DNA of 64,000 nucleotides from Anaerolineae bacterium (GCA_030605795.1 JAUWHR010000049.1:1-64000); one strand, 5' to 3'; positions 32,081 to 42,089 are shown, counted from the first letter of the stretch. Notes: generated by a model from the sequence alone, not told the origin. Numbers and translations: made by a program.

Positions 32081-32746
32081 CTACACATTCAACTCTCTCA
32101 TATCTCCTGTACTCACGAAAATCACCCGCTCGGCGATGTTGGTCACTCTATCTCCGATACGCTCCAGATTGTGGGCACACCACATTAGATAGGTCGCTCT
32201 TTCTGCACTGTCAGGTTTATCGGCCATGATCTCTAGCAATTCTTCGAAAATCGCCTGATAGAGGCGATCCATCTCATCATCACGATTGGCGATCATTTGC
32301 GCAGTATCAGCATCATGCTCTACGAAAGCTTGCAGAACTTCACCTAACATCTCTCGCGCGAGTCGGACCATATGCGGAATGTCGATCAATGGTTTGAGCA
32401 GCGGCTCGTCCCCCATAAGAATGACTGTTTTTGCAATACCAGCAGCGTGGTCCGCCATGCGCTCCATGTTAATCACGATGGTTATAACCGCAACGACTGC
32501 TCGCAGGTCGCTTGCCGCTGGTTGCTGAGTGGCGATCAGCGCCAGACATGCATCCTCGATCTTGAAGCGTAGAGCATTAATATTTTCATCATCGTCAATC
32601 ACTTGCTTAGCCAAGGCGCGGTCGCGATTCTGGAGACTCTCGAGGGAGAGAGCTATTGCCTGATCGACCATCGAGCCCATCTGCAGCAGGTTATCCTGTA
32701 TCTGGATAAATTCGCGGTCATATGCTGTTCTTAAGCTGTACGACAT
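32081..32746 (-). CDS. phoU: Phosphate signalling complex protein PhoU
   Basis: 221 aa; MGSMVDQAIALSLESLQNRD, NMERMADHAAGIAKTV, AHNLERIGDRVTNIAERVIF. Confidence 0.95.
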   Translation of the reverse strand: MSYSLRTAYDREFIQIQDNLLQMGSMVDQAIALSLESLQNRDRALAKQVIDDDENINALRFKIEDACLALIATQQPAASDLRAVVAVITIVINMERMADHAAGIAKTVILMGDEPLLKPLIDIPHMVRLAREMLGEVLQAFVEHDADTAQMIANRDDEMDRLYQAIFEELLEIMADKPDSAERATYLMWCAHNLERIGDRVTNIAERVIFVSTGDMRELNV

Positions 32747-32770
32747 CCTGACCTCCCTCTCGCCAACCGG

Positions 32771-33544
32771 CTAACCTACCCGGCCTGTGATGTAAGCCTC
32801 TGTCCGTGGCTCCTTTGGTCGGGTGAATATCCTGGCGGTGTTATCAAATTCAACCAACTCTCCGAGCCAGAACAAACCGGTCTTGTCCGAGACTCGCGCT
32901 GCCTGCTGCATGTTGTGGGTGACCACCACGATAGTGTAACGCTTTGAAAGCTCCCTCACCAACTCCTCGATCTGTAGTGTAGCAATCGGATCAAGCGCCG
33001 AAGTTGGTTCATCCATCAATATCACCTCCGGTTCGACAGCTAGCACCCGTGCGATGCACAGTCGCTGTTGCTCTCCGAGCGAGAGTTCCATCGCGCCTGC
33101 GTTCAAGTGATCCTTAACCTCTTCCCATAATGCAGCCCGTTTTAATGAGCGTTCGACAATTGCATCCAATTCTTCCCGCCCTCGGGTCAGCCCTAGCACG
33201 CGCGGACCAAAGGCAACATTATCAAAGACCGATTGGGGGAAAGGGTTGGGAGTTTGGAATACCATTCCAATCCGCTGGCGGAGATCCACAACATCGACTG
33301 AGGGATGGTATATATCCTCACCATCAAGAAGAACCTTCCCTTCTAAACGGGTGTTGGGAATCATGTCGTTCATCCGGTTTAGGCACCGCAGAAAAGTCGA
33401 CTTCCCGCAACCTGAAGGACCAATTAATGCAGTGACTTGGCATTCGAGGATCTCCATTGAGACCAAGCTTAACGCCCTCACGGAGCCATAATAGAAGTCC
33501 AGCTCTTGGACAGCTATCTTGGGTGATTGCGTTTTATTAGCCAT
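32771..33544 (-). CDS. pstB: Phosphate ABC transporter ATP-binding protein PstB, copy 1 (atypical LSLGEQQ signature)
   Basis: [97 protein letters not shown]. Confidence 0.93.
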   Translation of the reverse strand: MANKTQSPKIAVQELDFYYGSVRALSLVSMEILECQVTALIGPSGCGKSTFLRCLNRMNDMIPNTRLEGKVLLDGEDIYHPSVDVVDLRQRIGMVFQTPNPFPQSVFDNVAFGPRVLGLTRGREELDAIVERSLKRAALWEEVKDHLNAGAMELSLGEQQRLCIARVLAVEPEVILMDEPTSALDPIATLQIEELVRELSKRYTIVVVTHNMQQAARVSDKTGLFWLGELVEFDNTARIFTRPKEPRTEAYITGRVG

Positions 33545-33620
33545 TGGTCGCATTGTACACCAGAACACCTCCTATGGTTTCCTCTGGCAACTTGTGCCGG
33601 GAGAAGTATAATCATCGACG

Positions 33621-34520
33621 ATGGACAAACCTCGTTCCAGGCGCATTCGCTTGTTGTCCTCCCTACTGATGGCTTATCTGATAGTCGCCGCATGCAGTTG
33701 CAGGATGACTGGAGGCCTCCCTGGTTCATCCTCTGACGCGATAATCGAAAACAAGGGCTCAGATACAATCGTGAACTTAGCACTGGCCTGGGCAGAAGCC
33801 TACCAGGACAGTCATCCCAAGGCGCGGATCTCCGTCACCGGGGGAGGGTCTGGCACGGGAATCGCCGCTCTGATCAATGCCTCGGTGGATATCGCCAACG
33901 CCTCACGCAAGATAAAGCCGGAGGAGCAGGCCCAGGCGGAAGCCAATGGCGTCCTCCCAGTGGAGTTCGTTATCGCCAGAGACGCCATCGCCATCATCGT
34001 AAATCATGAAAACCCCGTTGACCAACTCTCGATCGATCAGATTGCCGACATCTACAGTGGGGTGATCAATAATTGGAGGGAAGTAGGAGGGGAGGATCGA
34101 CCTATTGTGCGGCTATCACGCGAGACCAACTCCGGCACACATGTCTATTTTCTGGAACAGGTGCTTCGTGGTGGGGACAAGAATAATAAGACACTATTTT
34201 CAACCGACACCTTATTATTGCCATCATCGGAGGGCATTAGCGTTGAAATCCGCCAAAACCCCAACGCCATCGGCTATGACGGGTTAGGTTACGTAACGGA
34301 TGATCTGAAAGTAATTGCCGTTTCCCACGATGCTGCCGGCCCATTCATCCTCCCTTCACCAGCAACAGTTATTAACCAGCAATACCCGATCGCCCGCGAT
34401 CTCTATATGTACACGACGGGAGAGCCCACTGGCGAGATTAAAGCTTATTTAGATTGGATCCTCTCACCTGAAGCTCAACGGATTGTCTTAGAGCTAGGCT
34501 TTGTTCCCATCGCGCCTTGA
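33621..34520 (+). CDS. pstS: Phosphate ABC transporter substrate-binding protein PstS (lipoprotein)
   Basis: NKGSDTIVNLALAWAEAYQDSHPKARISVTGGGSGTGIAALINASVDIANASRKI. Confidence 0.95.
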   Translation: MDKPRSRRIRLLSSLLMAYLIVAACSCRMTGGLPGSSSDAIIENKGSDTIVNLALAWAEAYQDSHPKARISVTGGGSGTGIAALINASVDIANASRKIKPEEQAQAEANGVLPVEFVIARDAIAIIVNHENPVDQLSIDQIADIYSGVINNWREVGGEDRPIVRLSRETNSGTHVYFLEQVLRGGDKNNKTLFSTDTLLLPSSEGISVEIRQNPNAIGYDGLGYVTDDLKVIAVSHDAAGPFILPSPATVINQQYPIARDLYMYTTGEPTGEIKAYLDWILSPEAQRIVLELGFVPIAP

Positions 34521-34527
34521 GGTTGGT

Positions 34528-35421
34528 ATGCAAAATTTTTCTTGGCGTGAATTCATAATCCCTTGCCTGATCAAGGTCTCCGGTTACTCGGCGATATTAT
34601 TTGTAGGATTGATCTTCCTTTTCTTGATCCACGAGGGCGCTCCAGCACTGGTCGAAATCCCGGTCTCCACCCTTTTCAGCATCCGCTGGTACCCGATTGA
34701 GAGCAATTTTGGCATCCTACCGCTTATCGGCGGGACTGTCGTCGTCACGTTAGGCGCAGCCATATTTGCTATTCCCCTCGGCTTGGCGACGGCGATCTAC
34801 ATCGCCGAGATCGCGCCGCGTTGGGCGAGGGAAATTCTCAAACCGTTGGTCGAGGTGCTGGGCGGTCTCCCGTCGGTTATGTTGGGATTCCTTGGCATTC
34901 TGGTTGTCACCCCTTTCGTGCGCACCACCCTCGACATTCCTACCGGACTGACCGCCTTCACCGGCGCCCTGATCCTGGGGGCGATGGCCATCCCTACCAT
35001 TGTCAGTGTGGCTGAGGACGCGCTTGACGCCGTTCCTCGTACCTACCGCCAGGCCGCGCTGGCGTTGGGGGCGACGGAGTGGCAGACCATCTGGCGGGTC
35101 ACGCTACCTGCCGCTCGGTCAGGCGTATTGACGGCGATGATGTTGGGCATTGGAAGGGCTATTGGTGAAACGATGACGGTTATGATGGTGACCGGAAATG
35201 CGCCGATCCTACCTACAGGGCTGGGAGCTCTTTTCCGTCCAGTGCGCACCATGACTGCCACAATCGCGGCTGAGATGGGCGAGGTTGCCAACGGCAGCGT
35301 ACACTACCATGCCTTATTCCTGATCGGCATAATTCTCTTCCTAATATCTTTGGTTATTAATATTGCGGTTGCCAGCGTCGTTTTCCGTCAGCGCAAACGC
35401 GCTGAAAGAATTTTATCCTAG
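34528..35421 (+). CDS. pstC: Phosphate ABC transporter permease PstC
   Basis: IRWYPIESNFGILPLIGGTVVVTLGAAIFAIPLGLATAIYIAEIAP; IGRAIGETMTVMMVTGNAP. Confidence 0.95.
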   Translation: MQNFSWREFIIPCLIKVSGYSAILFVGLIFLFLIHEGAPALVEIPVSTLFSIRWYPIESNFGILPLIGGTVVVTLGAAIFAIPLGLATAIYIAEIAPRWAREILKPLVEVLGGLPSVMLGFLGILVVTPFVRTTLDIPTGLTAFTGALILGAMAIPTIVSVAEDALDAVPRTYRQAALALGATEWQTIWRVTLPAARSGVLTAMMLGIGRAIGETMTVMMVTGNAPILPTGLGALFRPVRTMTATIAAEMGEVANGSVHYHALFLIGIILFLISLVINIAVASVVFRQRKRAERILS

Positions 35422-35900
35422 CCACGGATAACACAGATTTCACTGATTGATGATGATTTCACCGATCAGAATAAGCTTGATGAAAAATTCAATAAAAGTG
35501 AGGGGGGACAATGGAAGGATTAAAGTATCCTGAGGCGTCACTTACTCACGAAATTATTGGTGCAGCAATGGAGGTGCACAGAATCCTTGGTCCAGGCTTC
35601 CTCGAGAGTATTTACCAGGCTGCGTTGGAGTTCGAGCTTCAAGCGTGTGGTTTACACGCAGATAGCCAGCGTACTTTGAACGTGAAGTATAAAGACAGGA
35701 TGATTGGAAGATTTAAAGCAGACTTGGTGGTTGAGGAGAAGGATCATCTAACTAATGTTCAATATTATAAAATTCCACAATTTGCTGGCCGTGGATAATT
35801 ATGGGTAAACGGGATTAACTTGAAATTGTAATAATCTATGAAATCTGATTAAGCGGACCACGTATAAACTGATGCTAGAACCGGAAATATAAGCAGATGA
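35422..35900. repeat. Intergenic insertion carrying 'CCACGGATAACACAGATTTCACTGAT'-type dispersed repeat around a GxxExxY fragment
   Basis: tagccacggataacacagatttcactgattgatg... and ...gcagatgaaatctgtgaaatctgtggttt flank the GxxExxY ORF. Confidence 0.6.
35511..35798 (+). pseudogene. Truncated GxxExxY-family protein
   Basis: EASLTHEIIGAAMEVHRILGPGFLESIYQAALEFELQACGL...YKDRMIGRFKADLVVEEK then unrelated tail; C-terminal part of family absent. Confidence 0.8.
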
Positions 35901-36775
35901 AATCTGTGAAATCTGTGGTTTCGAGGTCTAAACGACATAACCTCATCCAGCGTCTCGGCTTTGCTGGTATGACGCTCGCAGCCATAGTCACCATCATCCC
36001 AATCATTCTGATAGTGATATATATCTTCTGGCAAGGAGCGCCGGCCACCTCATGGGAGTTTCTTAGTGGATTCCCACGCGAAGGGATGCGAGCGGGTGGT
36101 ATCCTACCAGCGATCGTCGGCACATTCTGGCTGACACTAGGCACCGGTGTGATTGCTGTCCCACTTGGAATCGGTGCCGCCATCTACTTGGCGGAATACG
36201 CTCCTGATAACCGATGGACGCGCATCATTCGGATCGCCATCATCAATCTGGCTGGCATACCATCCGTCGTCTACGGCCTATTTGGCCTGGGGTTGTTCGT
36301 ACTATTCCTCCAATTCGGGACCAGCATCTTAGCTGGCTCCCTAACTTTGGCTATCATGACCCTGCCGATAATCATCAGCACTTCAGAAGAAGCCCTTCGC
36401 GCAGTTCCTAACAGCTTCCGCGTGGTGAGCGTCTCATTGGGTGGCACCCAATGGCAAACGATCCGACGCATTGTATTGCCCCAGGCACTACCCGGCATCC
36501 TAACCGGCGTGATCCTTGGACTCGAGCGCGCGGCTGGTGAGACAGCGCCTATCCTGTTCACCGTGGCAGCCTTCTTCCTACCCCAGCTACCATCATCGGT
36601 CTTTGATTCCACCATGGCTCTCCCCTACCACCTGTTCGTAATTTCGACCCAGGTTCCAGGCATGCCGATCCGAATTCAATATGGCACTGCCGTCGTCCTG
36701 TTGACATTCGTGCTCAGTATGAACATTATCGCCACGATTATCAGATCCTACACCCGGGCTAGGAGGCAATGGTGA
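35897..36775 (+). CDS. pstA: Phosphate ABC transporter permease PstA
   Basis: PREGMRAGGILPAIVGTFWLTLGTGVIAVPLGIGAAIYLAEYAP; GLERAAGETAPILFT. Confidence 0.95.
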   Translation: MKSVKSVVSRSKRHNLIQRLGFAGMTLAAIVTIIPIILIVIYIFWQGAPATSWEFLSGFPREGMRAGGILPAIVGTFWLTLGTGVIAVPLGIGAAIYLAEYAPDNRWTRIIRIAIINLAGIPSVVYGLFGLGLFVLFLQFGTSILAGSLTLAIMTLPIIISTSEEALRAVPNSFRVVSVSLGGTQWQTIRRIVLPQALPGILTGVILGLERAAGETAPILFTVAAFFLPQLPSSVFDSTMALPYHLFVISTQVPGMPIRIQYGTAVVLLTFVLSMNIIATIIRSYTRARRQW

Positions 36776-37575
36776 GCAGGGAGATCACTCATAAAACCAT
36801 ACCGACCCAAGAAGGGCTCGAGAATAAAATCGTCATCGAGAACCTGAATGTCTCTTATTCGGACGGTACCGAGTCTTTGCGGAACGTAAGTTTAGCCATC
36901 CCTAATCACGCGATTACCGTCCTTTTCGGTCCAGCGGGTGGCGGTAAATCAACACTATTACGTACGATCAACCGCCTGAATGATTTGGCTGATGTCGTCC
37001 ATCTCTCCGGTCACATTTGGCTGGATGGTGAAGACCTGCTCGATCCACGTATCGACGTAATCGCCTTACGACGACGGGTCGGCATGGTATTCGCACGACC
37101 GGTGGTGCTTCCCATGACCATCCTCCAAAATATGACCTACGGATTAGAGTTAGCTGGTATACGATCACGCGATTATATGGAAAAAACCGTCGAACGCAGC
37201 TTGCGGGCTGCTGCACTTTGGGATGAGGTGCGCGATCGCCTGAAGGAACCGGCGGTAGCCCTCTCCGGGGGTCAACAGCAGCGGCTATGCCTTGCCCGGG
37301 TGCTGGCGCTCGAACCGGAAGTTATCCTGCTCGATGAACCCACCTCCGGCCTAGACCCCATCTCAACTGGTAAAGTGGAGGCCTCGCTGCAAGAATTGAA
37401 ACAACTTTACACTATCATCCTTGTGCCCCATTCCATCCAGCAGGCGGCTCGCACCGCTGATTACGCCGCATTTATCCTCAACGGCCAGCTTATCGAATAC
37501 ACGCGTGGGAAGAAAATTTTCGTCAACCCGCAGGAACAAAGGACCGAGGACTACGTTGAGGGTCGTTTTGGCTAG
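36769..37575 (+). CDS. pstB: Phosphate ABC transporter ATP-binding protein PstB, copy 2 (Q-loop Gln replaced)
   Basis: GPAGGGKSTLLRTINRLND, GMVFARPVVLPMTILQN, LSGGQQQRLCLARVLALEPEVILLDEPTSGLDP, VPHSIQQAARTADYAAF. Confidence 0.92.
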   Translation: MVSREITHKTIPTQEGLENKIVIENLNVSYSDGTESLRNVSLAIPNHAITVLFGPAGGGKSTLLRTINRLNDLADVVHLSGHIWLDGEDLLDPRIDVIALRRRVGMVFARPVVLPMTILQNMTYGLELAGIRSRDYMEKTVERSLRAAALWDEVRDRLKEPAVALSGGQQQRLCLARVLALEPEVILLDEPTSGLDPISTGKVEASLQELKQLYTIILVPHSIQQAARTADYAAFILNGQLIEYTRGKKIFVNPQEQRTEDYVEGRFG

Positions 37576-37626
37576 GGATCAGGAAATAGATATTAACCAA
37601 GCCATAACCCTACAAGAGAAGAAAGA

Positions 37627-38625
37627 ATGCAGCTGGCCGGCCTTGACGCCAACTCACAATCAGCATACACTAAAATTAACAGGCGCCCCCGTCGTCTCGT
37701 CGATTTCCCTCGAGCCGACGGGGACTTCTATTTTGGGCAACTCATCCTCCCACTTCTTGCACTCCTGTTGCTAACCTCCGCTTGCAACCACACCCCAGAT
37801 TCGCTTCAACAAACCTCTGACCCGACACCGATGGTGTGGTTACAGAGCGCTACGACAGAGCCCAGCCTCACCCCGACTCCAACGTCTACCCGTTCCTCAA
37901 CCCAAAACCCGCTCCACCCTCCAACCCCAACAAGACCCGCTTGTCTTGACCAACCAGGTACCATCGTCACCGGAGCGTTGGAGAATCCTTTGCTTCCACA
38001 AGAATTATCCTTCCGGGTATATCTACCACCTTGTTACACGGAAGATCTGGATTTACGCTATCCCACGCTCTACTTGCTGCACGGCTTACAGGCCAGCGAT
38101 AGCCAATGGGACGAGTTAGGCATCGATGAGCAAGCCGATGCGCTCATCACCGGCGGGGGAGTCCCGCCTTTCTTGATTGTCATGCCATGGCAGAAGACTG
38201 GTGTGGAGATTGAGACGACGATTGTCGACGTTCTCGTCCCCCATATCGACCATATTTATCGCACCCTTCGCCAACCAGCCTGGCGAGCCATCGGGGGTCT
38301 CTCCCGTGGCGGTGGTTGGGCGCTACGAATTGGGTTACGGCATACGGACCTCTTCGGCACAATTGGTCTCCATAGCCCGGCGATTTTCTTCAGCGACCCC
38401 TACATTGCCGCGTGGGTAAAGGATATTCCAAAGGAAGCCATACCCAGGTTGTGGATCGACATCGGCAACAGAGACTCTCTTCAAGAGCCTACATTGGCGT
38501 TAATAGCTTTGTTCGAAGAACTCGGTGTACCTTACACGTTACTGATGCCTGAAGGCGACCACACCTCTGAATATTGGTCCACTCACCTCGAAGATTATCT
38601 TCTCTGGTACACCTCGGTATGGTAA
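37627..38625 (+). CDS. Esterase (alpha/beta hydrolase, Esterase D/enterochelin-esterase-like), lipoprotein
   Basis: LTSAC lipobox; VYLPPCYTEDLDLRYPTLYLLHGLQASDSQWDELGI; AIGGLSRGGGWALRIGLRH; true start may be downstream of 37627. Confidence 0.82.
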   Translation: MQLAGLDANSQSAYTKINRRPRRLVDFPRADGDFYFGQLILPLLALLLLTSACNHTPDSLQQTSDPTPMVWLQSATTEPSLTPTPTSTRSSTQNPLHPPTPTRPACLDQPGTIVTGALENPLLPQELSFRVYLPPCYTEDLDLRYPTLYLLHGLQASDSQWDELGIDEQADALITGGGVPPFLIVMPWQKTGVEIETTIVDVLVPHIDHIYRTLRQPAWRAIGGLSRGGGWALRIGLRHTDLFGTIGLHSPAIFFSDPYIAAWVKDIPKEAIPRLWIDIGNRDSLQEPTLALIALFEELGVPYTLLMPEGDHTSEYWSTHLEDYLLWYTSVW

Positions 38626-38795
38626 GTACATCGTCAGACTCGCGCTCTTGATATGGCTACGGTTCACGAGATCGAGAACATATCAGACAAAAATCGGATG
38701 AGAATTGGCTGTCGTGCTTCCTAAGATAAGGGTTGACCTTGATGAGGTAATAGTGGTCAATCACGCTGGTTTTGATGGAATGATGTCATTCTGAG

Positions 38796-38834
38796 GAGCC
38801 CTTCAATAAACTCAGGACCGGCTCCGTCGAAGGG
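38796..38834. repeat. REP-like dispersed repeat copy
   Basis: gagcccttcaataaactcaggaccggctccgtcgaaggg, same family as 41924-41961. Confidence 0.6.
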
Positions 38835-38935
38835 ATGACAACCCATCGCCTTCACCATGACTGAGCACCAGCTTGTTAATCACTTTAACGCGCCACGGTG
38901 CTGGCACGCCGCCTTGGGCAACTACCTAGATAAAC

Positions 38936-38968
38936 CTCGCCTGGAGGAATAAAGCAACTCCAGGCGAG
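38936..38968 (-). terminator. Hairpin downstream of tsaC, probable terminator
   Basis: Perfect 11-bp stem CTCGCCTGGAG/CTCCAGGCGAG; weak T tract on minus strand. Confidence 0.5.
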
Positions 38969-39054
38969 TGTCTTAGAGGAGAATTATGATTATAATAACC
39001 CATATTCATAAGTAGAACATAAATACTACCTTAGCGTTTGATTAAAGAGGGTCT

Positions 39055-39678
39055 TTACGTCTTCGTTAGTGACTCCAGTATCTCCTGCTCTCGGATCGGC
39101 CCCGGCCTGAGAATCTGGGGAATAGCTTGCGTGCAATCAACAACAGTCGACGGTTCTCCTCCGGGAGTCTTTCCACCATCTAGAATTAGGTCAATCCTTC
39201 CATCTAATCCATCCAAAACCTGCGCTGCTGTACAAGAGGTTGGCTGATTGGAGCGATTGGCCGAGGTCACTGCTAATGGCCCGGCAGCCGTGAGAAGCGC
39301 CTGAGCTAAGGCATGATCGGGCACCCGAATACCCACTGTCGGCGTGGCGCTGATCTCCTTCGGTAGGCTCAGTCTGCGCCAGACAACCAATGTCACTGGG
39401 CCAGGCCAGAAGCGCGCTGCCAATTGGCACGCCATCGGCGAAATCTTTAATGCTATTCGGGTCAACTCGGTTGCGCTGGCGATTAATACCGGGATTGGAT
39501 TATCACTGCTCCGCCCCTTGGCCTGGTAAAGACGGACAATGGCCTGCGGGTTAAAAGCCATTGCACCCAATCCATAGACTGTGTCGGTGGGGAAAGCTAC
39601 CAATCCACCATCTTTGAGAACCTGTAACGCGTGTGACAGCTTCTCCAGTTCGTAGGCGGGTAAAACCACGGTCTTCAT
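39055..39678 (-). CDS. tsaC: L-threonylcarbamoyladenylate synthase (TsaC/Sua5/YwlC)
   Basis: GGLVAFPTDTVYGLGAMAFNPQAIVRLYQAKGRSSDNPIPVLIAS; SANRSNQPTS. Confidence 0.95.
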   Translation of the reverse strand: MKTVVLPAYELEKLSHALQVLKDGGLVAFPTDTVYGLGAMAFNPQAIVRLYQAKGRSSDNPIPVLIASATELTRIALKISPMACQLAARFWPGPVTLVVWRRLSLPKEISATPTVGIRVPDHALAQALLTAAGPLAVTSANRSNQPTSCTAAQVLDGLDGRIDLILDGGKTPGGEPSTVVDCTQAIPQILRPGPIREQEILESLTKT

Positions 39679-39685
39679 CTCAACC

Positions 39686-40540
39686 CTATCCCATCCTATC
39701 GATCACTAATAAACGATCTTGACCCGCCAGATCCTTGCGCACCTCGACATTAGATGTCGGTAGAACCTCCTGCGTTGCGGCCAATGCTGTATCACCCTGT
39801 CCGGCCCCGATCTCAAATAACGCCCGACCGTTCGCCTCCAACAGGTCGGGTATACATGCCAGTAAACGACGGATGATCACCATCCCGTCTACGCCGCCGT
39901 CGAGAGCCATGCGTGGCTCTCGGGGGGCAACCGCCAGTCCATGCAAGACCTTAGTTGGGACATAGGGAAGGTTAGCGCAAATTAGATCGAATGAGCCAGC
40001 CACTGATGCAAGAAGGTCAGCCTGAAGCAATCGCACTCGCGAGGCGACACGATGTTCTCGGGCATTAGATTGAGCGACTTGCAGTGCACTAAATGAAAGG
40101 TCAGTCGCAGTAACCCATAGGTCAGGAACCTCGGCTGCCAATGTCACCGCGACGCCTCCACATCCCGTCCCGACATCCGCCGCCATCCTGCGCTTAGGAT
40201 GTTGGATGAGGAACTGCAATGCCCCTTCGATTAATAATTCAGTCTCAGGTCTAGGTATTAGAACCTCGGGGGTGAGCCGAAAGCGCCGCCCGTAAAATTC
40301 CCACCAACCGAGAACATGCGGCAAAGCTTCACCATCTTGGCAACGGGCTACCATGTTGATGAAAGCCTGGGTCTGAGCCTCATTTAGTCTTGCTTCGGGG
40401 TGGGCCAGGACCCAAGCACGCGTGCAACCAAGGGCCTCGCTCAGTAATATTTGTGTGTCGAGACTTGGCGTGTCGCTGATAGGTCCTAGTGTGCGGCGAC
40501 CAAACTCCAGCGCCGCACCGACTGTCGATGTGTGACTCAA
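39686..40540 (-). CDS. prmC: Peptide chain release factor N5-glutamine methyltransferase
   Basis: RPETELLIEGAL, DVGTGCGGVAVTLA, NLPYVP motif; adjacent to prfA. Confidence 0.95.
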   Translation of the reverse strand: MSHTSTVGAALEFGRRTLGPISDTPSLDTQILLSEALGCTRAWVLAHPEARLNEAQTQAFINMVARCQDGEALPHVLGWWEFYGRRFRLTPEVLIPRPETELLIEGALQFLIQHPKRRMAADVGTGCGGVAVTLAAEVPDLWVTATDLSFSALQVAQSNAREHRVASRVRLLQADLLASVAGSFDLICANLPYVPTKVLHGLAVAPREPRMALDGGVDGMVIIRRLLACIPDLLEANGRALFEIGAGQGDTALAATQEVLPTSNVEVRKDLAGQDRLLVIDRMG

Positions 40541-40543
40541 GTA

Positions 40544-41605
40544 TCAATCTTGAACGGCTTGCAGGCGTTCGGCCTCCTCCCGCGTGGCTAATTCATCAAT
40601 GAAGAGATCAAGGTCACCGTCTAATATAGCGGGTAAATTATGTGAAGAGAGACTGATACGGTGATCTGTTACCCGGGATTGAGGGTAGTTATAAGTGCGG
40701 ATTTTTTCCGCGCGTTTACCGGTTCCAACCTGAGCCCGCCGGTCAGCAGCCTCCTCCGCTTGGATCTCTTGGATCGCCATTTCGTAAAGACGAGCTCGCA
40801 GGATGCTCATCGCCCGCATCCGGTTTTGCAGCTGCGATCGTTCATCCTGACACTGAACCACCATCCCGGTCGGGAGATATGTCAGGCGGACGGCGGTGGC
40901 GTTCTTCTGGACACTCTGTCCACCGGCGCCGGCTGAACCGAAAACATCCATCCGGACATCTCTATCAGGGATTTTTATCTCCACCTCATCGGCCTCAGCC
41001 AGCACGGCGACGGTGGCGGTGGAGGTATGAATGCGCCCCTGCGACTCGGTCACCGGCACCCGTTGCACACGGTGCACGCCAGACTCATGCTTCAGGCGAG
41101 AATATGCCCCCTTCCCCTTGATCAGAAAAATTATCTCCCGGAATCCGCCTACGCCGGTCTCGTTTTGCGAGAGGATATCCAAATTCCACTTTCTCCCCTC
41201 GGCATAGCGGCTGTACATGCGGAAAAGATCCGCGGCGAAAAGCGTCGCTTCATCGCCCCCAGTGCCAGCTCTGATTTCCATAATTACGTTGCGTTCGTCG
41301 CGGGGATCACGTGGCAGAAGCAGGTGCTTCAATTGGGCCTGGAGTTCCTCAAGCTGCGCCTTAAGCTCAGCCACCTCCCCCTCAGCTAATTCACGCATCT
41401 CTGGATTGTCGCTTTCGCTGAGTATTACCGCTTGCTTGAGTTGCTCATTCAGAACGCCGTACTTTCGATAGGCGATCACGATCGGTTCGATGCTCGAACG
41501 TTCGCGAGCCAACACTGCAACCCGCCGGAAATCCTCGCCAGCTTGCGCCAGCTCGGCTTCCAGATCTTCAAACCGCTGCTCAATCCCAGCTAATTTCTCT
41601 AACAT
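40544..41605 (-). CDS. prfA: Peptide chain release factor 1
   Basis: GSAGAGGQSVQKN (GGQ), HRVQRVPVTESQGRIHTSTATVAVLAE; start MLEKLAGIEQRF. Confidence 0.95.
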   Translation of the reverse strand: MLEKLAGIEQRFEDLEAELAQAGEDFRRVAVLARERSSIEPIVIAYRKYGVLNEQLKQAVILSESDNPEMRELAEGEVAELKAQLEELQAQLKHLLLPRDPRDERNVIMEIRAGTGGDEATLFAADLFRMYSRYAEGRKWNLDILSQNETGVGGFREIIFLIKGKGAYSRLKHESGVHRVQRVPVTESQGRIHTSTATVAVLAEADEVEIKIPDRDVRMDVFGSAGAGGQSVQKNATAVRLTYLPTGMVVQCQDERSQLQNRMRAMSILRARLYEMAIQEIQAEEAADRRAQVGTGKRAEKIRTYNYPQSRVTDHRISLSSHNLPAILDGDLDLFIDELATREEAERLQAVQD

Positions 41606-41923
41606 CGCATTCCTACACAATAAACTCCCACGGCGGGAGTGGGAGGGTTTTCTCATTATACCATGAGGCCAAGACTGTGCTGTCCTGGTAAGAAATGCAT
41701 GATATGTTTATCTTCCTGATACATACTTAGATCTTGCACTCCGCGCTTGCGGTACCCCGCATATACTGTTCCCTTTCTTACACTTTGGTTTTTTCAGTGC
41801 AGTCATAAATAACATCCCTCACCAGAGCTTTGTCCTTAGTACCATCGAATGAGTCCATCAGACAAACATTGTAAACTATGTCATCACTTCGACTGAGATC
41901 CCCTCGACTGAGCCGAAGATCTT

Positions 41924-42015
41924 GAGCCCTTCAACAAGTTCAGGACAGGCTCTGTCGAAGGAACAAGCCTGAGCGACCCCTTCAGTTACTCGAAGGACAG
42001 GCTCCGTGAGCGAAG
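41924..42015. repeat. Two adjacent REP-like dispersed repeat copies
   Basis: gagcccttcaacaagttcaggacaggctctgtcgaagg and ccccttcagttactcgaaggacaggctccgtgagcgaag. Confidence 0.6.
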
Positions 42016-42089
42016 AAATCTCATGGGAACCTCCTCCTACAATTTGGCGTCTATAGATCAGAACAAGCCTTTGTATATCGGAGGGTACC

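Noticed and set aside
31432-32229. 265-aa plus-strand ORF
   Set aside because: Lies antisense to the permease gene, the leader hairpins and the FMN riboswitch; no family-like sequence, so treated as spurious
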